A DNA stretch of 64,000 nucleotides from Owenia fusiformis (lineage: Eukaryota > Annelida > Polychaeta > Sabellida > Oweniidae), in the NCBI GenBank assembly GCA_903813345.2, contig CAIIXF020000004.1, positions 25,485,985 to 25,549,984 on the forward strand. Direction: 5' to 3'. This document shows positions 44,410-56,400 of the stretch, piece by piece. The position numbers and the translations under genes were made by a program. Below the pieces are notes generated by a model. That model was not told the DNA's origin. It worked only from the letters and a program-made list of their open reading frames with translations, and ran no database searches. Within the stretch, counting starts at the first letter, position 1. Each line of letters starts with the position of its first letter.

Positions 44410-47400
44410 TCAGTTAATCTCCACGGGGGATGATCGCTCCGAATCGTCATCACTATAATTATCAAGTGGAGTTTCTGATCGGGAAAATGAGCCGACGCTA
44501 GATTGACGTGACACAGACATCATGTCTGCCATTGTGAGGTCATGTGACATATCATGTGATCCAGCAACCGTCAATGCAACTTCGGCATCAGTAGAATCCT
44601 GAGTTGAAGAGAGCGATCCTCCCATTGATGTCAAACTAAAATGTACAATTAACAAAAATGTAATGTACAATCAACACATTATACAATCAATAAAATAGAA
44701 CAAATGTTTTAACTCTTATTTCACAAATATAAAAATAAATACAAGGCATTTACGTTCATAATGTCACCCACCACCTGCCATTTTTAACAGACATTCACTG
44801 CTGAATACCAACTGTCGAGCAATATCCACAAAAAAAGTAAAGAAAGAAATACTAAGTTGCTGTCAACTTGTCTCTGTGTTTGTTGGCCATTAAAATAACT
44901 TAAACATTAACAATTGCTTGAATAATTAGGATTTCCTATTTTACTTCATCATTTTCACAATAAGATAAATCTGATGTCCTATTTGACAACCAAATTTTTG
45001 TTTTGCCAAAAAATCCCCCCTTTTTTCCCACCTGGGTGGCCTAACGCAAACCTTTGAATGGGTCATAAGTGCTAAGTAGTGTGATCATTTTACCTTTGTG
45101 TTTGCCCTATAGATATAGTTGGGTTTAAGGTGTGGATACCACTAGGCCCAGCTACTGAAGAACTAGAACTGCTACCTGGCGCTACATTTGCCATTGCTGG
45201 AAACACACGTTAAAAAGATTTATAGATAGCTTGGTCACCCTATGCAGACAGAGCCTGTGGGAAATATTGGGTGGGGAGCAAATGAGCGGAGGGTGCGGAG
45301 CTAACGGTCATTTTTGAATTTAAATTTGGGATATTTCTGGAACTAAGCCGTTTTGGGACTTCAAATATACCAAGATATGTGTATTTGACACCAAATATCA
45401 ATACAATTGTGAAAATAGTAGCGCAATTCATTCTATAGCGACGCAGTGTGCCTTAAACCTTTCCCAGACCTATATATTTTGAAATTATCCTTTTAATACT
45501 GAGTCCCCAGCATTCATAAAAAATGGTGTTCAAGGTACACTATCTATACAAATTATTTTTGCATCTTGGAAGCCATAATAATTTGCATGGGTAGTGTATC
45601 TTGAACACCATTTTTTATGAATGCTGGGGACACAGTATTAAAAGGATAGTCTCAAAATATATAGGTCTGGGAAATGTTTAAGGCATACTGCGTCGCTATA
45701 AAATGAATTGCACTACTATTTTCACAATTTTATTGATATTTGGTGTCAAATACACATATCTTGGTATATTTGAAGTCCCAAAACGGCTTAGTTTCAGAAA
45801 TACCCCAATTCTAAATTCAAAAATGACCGTTAGCTCCGCACCCTCCGCTCATTTGCGCCGCATCCAATATTTCCCACAGGCTCTGTCTGCATAGGGTGTT
45901 GGTGGGATATACAGGATCAGTGCTCTCAGAGGAATTTTTCGTGTTGAGAATTTTGTTATTTTTTAGTGCATTTTAGAAATTTCTAACTTTTTGAGCAACA
46001 TTGGGATTCTGTCATTTTTTGTGCAACATTTATGATTTCTTGTGATTTCAAGATTTTTTGTGCAACATTTTAAGATTTCTTATGATTTCAAGTTTTTTTG
46101 TGCAACATTTTATGATTTCTTATTTTCTATTGTGCTGAACTCATTTCAGCAATGTAAAAATGTTAACGTACCATATACGTAAGGCTCCAGTGACTTGGGT
46201 ACCATCTTGATGGCTTTTTTTAAATCATGATCGGTGGACTGGCCTTTCTCTAGCTGGAAGGCCATTCCCATACGCTTGAGAACCTCTATATCATCATGGA
46301 TCTCAAAGGTATTGTCAAAGTTGAATAAATATTCATATCTGAAAAAAGAATGGCAAATTTGAATGAATATTCATATCTGAAAAACAATGTCAAATTTAAA
46401 TGAATATTCATATCTGAGCAAACAATGTCAAATTTGAATGAATATTCATATCTGAAAAAAAGAATGTCAAATTTGAATGAATATTCATATCTGAGAAAAC
46501 AATGTCAAATTTGAATGAATATTCATATCTGAAAAAAAGAATGTCAAATTTGAATGAATATTCATATCTGAGAAAACAATGTCAAATTTGAATGAATATT
46601 CATATCTGAAAAAAAGAATGTCAAATTTGAATGAATATTCATATCTGAGCAAACAATGTCAAATTTGAATGAATATTCATATCTGAAAAAAAGAATGTCA
46701 AATTTGAATGAATATTCATATCTGAGAAAACAATGTCAAATTTGAATGAATATTCATATCTGAGAAAACAATGTCAAATTTGAATGAATATTCATATCTA
46801 AAAGAAGAATGTCAAAGGATGTGTCTGGGTATATGCCCTTTTGGTCCCTCAGTCAAATGAATGTGAAATATGGTTTTTATTACTGACCTAGTTATATTTG
46901 ATAAGTATATTTACTTTTTCACAAGTTTTGATGCATAATTAACCCCCTACTGAGAGTCAGAATAAGTATCTTAACAAACAAAAAAATAGTCATTATCATA
47001 GAAAAAAACACCAATGGCAACATGTATGACATACAAAGAAGAAATAACTTAAGACCCATGAAGAATTAAAGAGAAAATCATATTTTTGAAAAATATATTT
47101 AAGGATTAACATTTTTTCAAATTTTTGAATTTCCCGCCAGTTTAATTTGAAGGGGGAAAAACAAGATGGTTGCCATTTGATATGAGAAATATCAGGAAAA
47201 AAGTTGCTTCACTTTTAGTTTTCACAATGAGCACAGTTTTCCGGTTTAGGTTTTTTGACTGATTCTGACTCTTCATCACCAGGGTCACGTATAGAGATTA
47301 TAAAATTGAAACCGGAATGTTGTGCTCAGCATGAATTTGACTGGAATATGTGTAACTTCACCAACACAATTGAAGTCTCAAAACTGAAATGCTCAGTAAC

Positions 47401-50400
47401 TTTGAGTGACTATAATCCCTTGATTACCCAGATAAACACCAATTCACTTATCCAGAAATACCATTCAATGTCTATACAAAGAAAGTAACCAATGTTTTGG
47501 AAGATAAGTTTCAAACTTTTTGCATAATTAATTCATTTAATATTTGCCTTTGATTTTTTTTCAATTCTGACAAAGTGATATGCACTGTCTTTGATGCCAA
47601 TATTCTTCATCAATTGTGATACAAATTAATATTTTTGTAATCTCAGAAGAAGGATAAGATATTGAAGTTTAATAATATGTGTAATTGAGTTGGTTTTTCA
47701 GACATTACAATTTTCAATATTTTCTAAGTCGATACCCAGATTCATTCCCAGACTCATCCTTTGAATGAATATTCATATCTGAAAAAAGAATCGCAAATTT
47801 GAATGAATATTCATATCTGAGAAAACAATGTCAAATTTGAATGATTATTCATATCTAAAAGAAGAATGGCAAATTTGAATGAATAATCATATCTGAAAAA
47901 ACAATGTCAAATTTGAATGAATAATCATATCTGAGCAAACAATGTCAAATTTGAATGAATATTCATATCTGAGAAAACAATGTCAAATTTGAATGAATAT
48001 TCATATCTGAGAAAACAATGTCAAATTTGAATGAATATTCATATCTAAAAGAAGAATGTCAAATTTGAATGAATAATCATATCTGAAAAAACAAATTTGA
48101 ATGAATAATCATATTTGAAACAGGAATGTCAAATTTGAATGAATTATATCTGAAACAAGAGAATGTCAAAATTGAATAAAACAAATAAACCGCCCAACTT
48201 TTTCATATTTTAAGAAAATGAAATTATAGATATTCTAAAATCAAAGCAATTATTACTCCAAAGTGTGTTCATTTACCCAGAGAAACCAGAAAAAACGGAG
48301 AAATTCTTATCACTTACTTGTCATTTGATATACTGCAGTCAATAACTGTTTTCTTGCTGGTGTTGACAATGATAAATGGTAGTTGGATGGCTGAGTTGGG
48401 GGTTGGTGGACCTTGGGTCCGTTCTAGAGCTTTATTGCGCTCTACTAGGTTCTTAAATGCTATTTGCTGAAATAGAAGACACAATGATAAATGGTAGTTG
48501 GATGGCTGAGTTGGGGGTTGGTGGACCTTGGGTCCGTTCTAGAGCTTTATTGCGCTCTACTAGGTTCTTAAATGCTATTTGCTGAAATAGAAGACACAAT
48601 GATAAATGGGAGTTGGATGGCTGAGTTGGGGGTTGGTGGACCTTGGGTCCGTTCTAGAGCTTTATTGCGCTCCACAAGGTTCTTAAATGCTATTTGCTGA
48701 AATAGAAGACACAATGATAAATGGGAGTTGGATGGCTGAGTTGGGGGTTGGTGGACCTTGGGTCCGTTCTAGAGCTTTATTGCGCTCCACAAGGTTCTTA
48801 AATGCTATTTGCTGAAATAGAACACAATAGTGGCATTATAATTTGTCATTACTCATGAGGTTTTTAAATGCTATTGGCTTTAATCGAACACAACAATAAG
48901 TCGCATTATGATTGGGCTTTTGGTCAATCTCTGTGAGGTTCTTAAATGCTAATTACTGAAATCGAACACAACAATAAGTCGCATTATGATTGGGCTTTTG
49001 GTCAATCTCTGTGAGGTTCTTGAATGCTATTTGCTGAAATCGAACACAACAATAAGTCGCATTATGATTGGACTTTTGGTCAATCTCTGTGAGGTTCTTG
49101 AATGCTATTTGCTGAAATCGAACACAACAGAAGTTACAACAAGCAATTTATAACTACTTAATCTAAATTGCTCCATGCTCTAAATAATTCATTATTTTTG
49201 TGCTAAAATATTCACCCCTCCCTTTCAGATTTAGAACTTTTTTATTTTCTTTATTTTAGTTTAATTCAAGGAATCATTGTTATCACTTACTTGTAATATT
49301 AATTCCTGTAATTGTTGAGTTTTGTGGTTAATACGATCAATCCGCCGTTGTTTCTCTAACTCTAGGTTTTGACACTCCTGAGCTGAGTTTGTAGGCAGAC
49401 CTAGAAACAAATAAATACATTATCAATTATGTAATATAAATAAATGATGAAATATAAAAAAAAATACATTATCAATTTTGATTGGTCATTTTCTAGATAT
49501 CATTATAAGAAAAGTTTTAATTAGTTGTAAATTGATTTAATGATTATAATCCTACGTACCTATCCACCTAATTTCCTTTTTTTCTTTAGAGATTATGTTC
49601 ATGGCCATAAGAACATTTAGAGCATCGTATACTCTCCTCCTAATATTCTTCTGGTCATATGCCTGGAAAAACATCAAAATGTCATTAAGGTTAAAGGTCA
49701 TGCTTTTTTTAAAATTGTTAAGACTAGTCAATGACCAATTGGGTGCCAGAACATCAATATAGAATAAAATATCAATAAAGAAAGGACTTGCCAATCTTGA
49801 TTGGTCATACTGAATACAAATACAGCTTTGTTGCTATGGGGACACATTTCTCACAAACAATACAAAGTACTTCTGTGATGTCATAATGCTTTATTATTTA
49901 CCTAGAAACTGTAACCAAAATAATGACCATAAATAATGACATCACAATGAATCAACAGTAAGAAAATTCAATTGGTATTTGTGACACCACAAACAGTCCT
50001 TATGATGTCAGCTGTACAGTCTATGGTATCACAATACTTTGGCTGCTAATGTAAACATTGAAAGTTTGATCTTGATACTAGAAGAACTTACTTGATATTG
50101 CTTTTGAATCTTCAAACATGATTGAAATCGGCATATTGATATTGGCGACTATAGCCAAGGGAGTGCTGGTCACAAGCAAAAGAGACAAGAATGTGAATGG
50201 TAAGATTTTATAACATTCTTTCAATTATACAGGCAAATATGACAGGGGGGTCATATCAACAAAAAATTGTTTCATTAAATAAAGAATGCCTTTGCAACAG
50301 AGAACATCAAATCATTTGAAAGGGTTGAATTTGAGATTTCTAGCTCAAATAAATCACACTGATTGGAAAACAAATCAATGAGATTTTAAATAAATAATAT

Positions 50401-53400
50401 TCCAAAGAAGTACAAAAATTGTATATTTTGCTTTTCCAGATAAAGACCTCCAAAAATGCCATCCACCTATGTATCCAACAAATGACACGAACATGAATCT
50501 CATCCTACATCAAAGTGCCAGCTCAAAATTGAAAGTTGCTGCTCCAGAAAAGGGACTACTATGGACACTTGAGGGACAAGATAGAGGAATACATAATAGA
50601 TGTACCCCCAAGAAAGTATGTACCTGGTACGAGATCTGTATAGAGTTTGAGGGAGACAATGCAATTGAATGAAAAAAGGACAGTTATTTAATATCATGGA
50701 CATAAAAAGGATGGTAACATACTGTTACATCAGAAAGAAAGGATGGTAATATATTGTTACATCTGAGAGAAAGGACTTTATAATTATATATACTATTTAA
50801 TACTATGTTCATAAAAAATAATGAGATCAAATAAAAAATTACATGTATCCAGAGGAGAAAATTTTATGTTAAGTTAACAACGTGTAGAAATTCATATGAT
50901 ATTTTTAAAAAAGATTATTTATTCAATCCATATGCCTTGACTTATATGAATTATATGAATGAAGATATGACCTAATAAAAAGAAAAGAAAATACATTACA
51001 CATATGACATCAATGATAACTGACAGACAGATGAACAGACAACAGATGGACAGATGGATGTCTATTTCATCACACAACCTCAATACTACTGAGAAAAAAA
51101 TGTGTGTTGTTATGGTTACCAGTATGGTTAAGGGCTGACCAATCACCTATCGGATATCAGAAAGCATTATGGGAAATTTTGCAATTATCAATTTTGATTG
51201 TCGAATATAATACAAATACAACTATGTTGCTTTGGGAACATATTTCCGACAAGCACAACAGAATATTTCTTTGATGTCACAGTGCTTTTTTGTTTACCTA
51301 GAAACTGTAACCAAAAACATGGCCATAAACAATGTAACTAAAACAACAATTACATCACAATAATTCAAAAGTAAGAAAATTCAATTGGTAATTGTGACAT
51401 CACAAACAGTAATTATGATGTCACAGGGACAGTTTATGGCATCACAATACTTTTGGTTGCTAATGTAAACATTGAAAGTTTGATCTTGTTCTACTACTGG
51501 ATAAACTTTATATTGCTTTTGAATCTTCAAAACATGATTGAAATCGGCATATTGATACTGGCAACTATAGCCAAGGGTGTGCTGGTCACAAGCAAAAGAG
51601 ACAAGAATGTGAATGGTAAGATTTTATTACATAATTATATTATGCAGACACAATGAAAGGTGAAAAAATTAACAGTTAAAAATCTTTCCATTTAATAATT
51701 AGAGGTTATGTCACTATCGTGGCATATATGCCCGAGGTCTCAGTGATATATGGCCCGACCTTGGGAGGGACATTGATCTCTGAGAACCGAGGGCATATGT
51801 GCAACGATAGTGACATAAACGATTTATAACATACCTATAATGATGTAGACTGGTCAGAGAGTACCATTTTCTTAAAGAATTGACAAACAAATGGTTTGAA
51901 AATGATTGAAATGAGTTTAGAAAAATTGCTCGCGCAGTTTTATCTTCGATTGATTGGTTATGACGTCAGCGCCTTGACCAATCAGAAAGTTAGCGGGCGC
52001 GGGCTTTTCAAAACTTATATTGGCCCGCCGTCTTGTGTACACTTTGCACTGTACATCATCATAGGTATGTTATAAAAGTAAATAATGCTTTTAATGAATT
52101 TGCAGCTTAAATGAACTACAAGAAGTTGAAAAGCACTTTTAAGACCTTTCATTATAATATTCCACAAATTAAACAAAAACTGTATATTCTGCTTCCAGAT
52201 AAAGACCTCCAAAAATGCCCTCCACCTATGTATCCAACAAATGACATGAATATGAATCTCATACATCCAAGTGCTAGTTCAAAATTGAAAGTTGCGGCTC
52301 CAGAAAAAGGACTACTATGGGCACTCGAGGGATCAGATAGAGGAATACATAACAGATGTACCCCCAAGAAAGTGCGTACCTGGTACGAGATCTGTATAGA
52401 GTTTGAGGGAGACAAAGCAATTGAATGAAAAAAGGACTGCTTATCATTATGATGGAACGATGGATGCAAGGATACTGCACTGCTATATCTCAGAAAATAT
52501 TTTATTGTATATATGTACTGTATGAATACTAAATAAATAATGAAAAAAAAAACATAAAAACTTCTCCGTTTGTATCCAATAGAGAACTAGACAACAGAAA
52601 CGCCAAAGCGTAGCAAATCCCATCAAACAGCTATGGCTGCCATTTTTACAAACGAAATGTATATAGCAAAATGTTAGGTTTACTCTAAAAATGTGTAGAA
52701 ATCTTAAATTCATATCATCTATTTATTTGATAAAAAGTGAACTATCATTTTTAAAAAGCAAAGTCCACATAATAAAATAGGATAACTAGTCTCAAGAATG
52801 ACCAATCCTGTTTGCTAATATAATGCTAAATTACTAAAATAATGCTAAATTGCCAATTTCAAAAATAATGCCAAATTGCTAAAAAAATTTAACCCACCTG
52901 GTCAGTTGGCGATATATTCCTTGGGTCTGAGAATTCATGTACGAGTTCATCTGCAACTTCATTATATGACGTCACACCTTTCTTTTGGACCTTTTCGCAC
53001 ACTTTCATCGAGAAATGACGAAGGCCTTTGCCACCCTTTTCTCCTTTCTTGCCCTTTTTTCTGCAATATACAAAAGACATACCATGTGATTAGAATATAT
53101 TATCAATGTTACTTTTAAAAAGGTGTTTGAATATACAGGTCTTACTGTATCAGGGGTTTCATTAGCAGCAGGCAACAGGCGATTTTCACCAGTTGTTTTC
53201 ACAAAATCGCCTGTTGATTTTAAGGAATTTTCAACTTTTCCATGTTAAATTTATGATTTCCATTAATTTTGCCCGTTGTTTTCATTTATTTAGCCCGTTG
53301 TGAGAAATTTAGTGAAACCCCTATATGTGATTAGAATATTATCAATTTTACTTTTAAAAAGTAGGTCATTGAATTTTCTAGTTTCAAATATTTGAGAAAA

Positions 53401-56400
53401 ATATTTACCCACAACTAATACTGAACAAGTAGGTACTTTATTGCACTTTTTGTGCACAACTGAAAGATGTAGACTAAATATGTAATGGGTTATGTGTTCC
53501 TGAAAGAAACCATAATAATTCAATATATTTAAAGATATCCAGTCCCCTAGATATAAGTATGCTCCTAGATCTTTTTTTCCTTTATACTTTAAAATCCTTG
53601 AAAATAAATATTGCAAGCAAAGAGGATCAAGAAATATGTGTGGTTTGGTTAAAAACAAAAATAAATAAGCCACACGGTGAACAGAATCGCACCTTTGAAC
53701 AGAATACACTTTTCGGTAAAAGATATACTGATGTATTACAAAATATGTGAAAATTGGATTGACCGTTTAGTTATTTCTAAAAAAAAGTTTTAATTTAACA
53801 TTGCTCTCAATGGGAAAATTTTTTTTATTTTCTAAAACAAGCCTTCCCAGACATGATTTTAGGACAAAAATCCAAAATGGCCGCCTTAACATTTACCAAG
53901 AATGCCGAAAAACTAATCAGTTCAAAATTTTTATAGGTAGAAACATCCCTGAGAATTTCAAATGAATCCCTCAAACTGTTTGGCTGGAAACCTGTAGACA
54001 AGCCTTGACAGACAAGATTTTAGGACGGAAAATCCAAAATGGCCACCTTAACATTTACCCAGAATGCCGAAAAACTAATCAGTTCTAAACTTTCATAGGT
54101 AGAAACATCCCTGAGAATTTCAAATGAATCCGTCAAACGGTTTGGCTGGAAACCTGTAGACAAGATTATTTGGGACGCCCGCCTGCCTAACCGGCAAACT
54201 GATTACAATATAGCACCCGAGGGTGCGATAAAAAGATTGCCACAACCGGGAATTGAACCTCCAACCTCTCAAAGCGTGTATTGATGCTGTAAAAGGCAAA
54301 TGCGCCATCACTTGCCCCACACCATCATTGTATATTGCAGACTCAAATTTTATGACCATATCAATAGTTTAAAACAATTCGTATTTGTATGCTTCCTTTC
54401 TTTGAAAATTATCAATTATAGTCCTAATCATGTTAAAATACATCTTTTTCGAGTTTATCATCTGAATTTATGAGTAATTTATACCATGTTTACTGAGTAT
54501 CGAATTTTCCACTGTCTCTTGGTAAGCATACAATCATTGTCAAAGATATTGAACCCAAGCACCCAATCAGATTGGAGTAAATTGGAGATAATTCAATCTT
54601 GATATGAGGCAAATTATTCAATGTAGTAGGATTGTACATTAACATTAAAAATAACATTGTAAAATGTCACCACCTGCCGTATGTTATAAATGTTGAATGC
54701 CCTACCATCAACCACTATCGCAAATTATTATGCACCTCATGAAAATACTCAAATCTGATTGGTTAAAGAGCTGTAGGGTATATTGCCATACGTGGCAGCA
54801 AGATCTCGTCCTATCCAGTATTGAAGCAACGAGATCTCCAACCATCCCGTATGCCAGAATACCTATCCTCGAAAAAATACTTTCGACGAGTCCATTTGTC
54901 GATGACATCATTTTCTTAGAATCTCTTCCATGTTGAATTTGAGACGAATGCGAGGGAGAAATGATTTGCATGATATGAGAGAAGGGGATTTCTATTCAAT
55001 TTCCTGTGATTAACTCACAAAAGGTAGGTGGCGCTAGATAAGGCATCGGCCAAACTTATTATACATGGAGGGAATACTTAAACATACTTAAACATTCCTT
55101 GCCAGACTATATCTCTTCCATGTTGAATTTGAGACGAATGCGAGGGAGAAATGATTTGCGTGATATGAGAGAAGGGGATTTCTATTCAATTTCCTGTGAT
55201 TAACTCACAAAAGGTAGGTGGCGCTAGATAAGGCATCGGCCAAACTTATTATATATGGAGGGAATACTTAAACATTCCTTGCCAGACTATTTCTCTCCTG
55301 ACATGGTAGCTACAATCATATATGTACCTTACATATTTGATTTGCGCGAAAAGAAATACTAGGCTCGGCTTCGCCTCGCCTAGTATTTTTTCCTCGGATA
55401 GGTATTCTGGCATATCCACCTCATGGTCATCCAGTATTTGTTTAATATCAGCACTTAATTACACACTTTGGTCACAAAAAGGACCAAAGTTTCCAAAATT
55501 CCTTGAAACTTCAAGAATTACTTTCAACTTATATCCTTAATGTTGCCTCATTTGTACTCAAGAGCAAAAACTATGGAAAGAGTTCAAAAAATATAAATTG
55601 AGACAGAATTTCCTAGCTTCATGAAATTATTTAATTCAACTAAACCAAAAACACTCATTATTTTCAAATCATTGCATATCTGTTTCTATTTTGGTATTTC
55701 TGTTTATTGTATTTATGTCCAAATAACATTTTTTAATATAAATATTTAAATTATTAACCCTTTCACAACGATAGGCTCCATATGGAGCCCTATTATGTAA
55801 TACCTTTCAGGACGATAGGCTCCTTTTGGCACCATTATTTTTATTTATATACCTCAAAGAAATGACAATATCTCCAGTTCTATTCAGTATTTTTACACCA
55901 AATTTTGACAAGTTGTTCTAATCTGATAATCCTTACTAAAAATTGTATTTCAGTGATAAAATCCAAGGTATAGGTCACGGGGTGTAGGTTATTTGCAGTT
56001 TTCCCCTAAAAACCGCTCTTACTTATCCGTCACCAGGGCCAACATTTTCCTCTTATATTCACGTCGGGAAAGGGTTAATATACTCCCTATTCTGTTAACT
56101 GTCAGTCTATAACAGATCAATAAATAAAATGTGTACCACATGATCAGATACCTCATGTCAACCCACCTGGAATGACGATTGAAAAAACGGATGGAAAGTG
56201 ATTGGGTCTTTTTATGTCCAAATTTGATTATTGATGTGAAGTCATTTTAATTGAATATATAGTGGTATTCACTAAAAATGACGTCACTGCCGGGGCATAC
56301 ACTCTTCACACATTTCTAAGCAGGGAGACATGGAATACGTCTATATAGTTTTAGTCACATGGTATCTAATTGACCAATGAGAGAACGAGTATCAAAGGCA

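Larger units (their letters stand above)
49795..52450 (+). repeat. Tandem segmental duplication carrying two small genes
   Basis: About 49795-50690 is repeated at about 51172-52450. Shared landmarks are AATACAAATACA then CTTTGTTGCT-like words, GATGTCA words, the signal-peptide exon, and AAAGACCTCCAAAAATGCC. The second unit is longer because of insertions in the intron, including a hairpin element at 51706-51818. Confidence 0.85.

Noticed and set aside
45240-45894. Two 63-codon ORFs, one on each strand, as a gene pair
   Set aside because: They are the same frame in the two arms of a palindrome, so one accident appears twice.
53290-53709. 139-codon minus-strand ORF in a TFDP intron
   Set aside because: AT-rich, overlaps a dispersed repeat at its end, no recognisable domain, no splice support.
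54230-54330. A functional tRNA gene
   Set aside because: A B box and an A-box-like word are present, but no convincing acceptor stem or anticodon arm. A tRNA-derived SINE is more likely.
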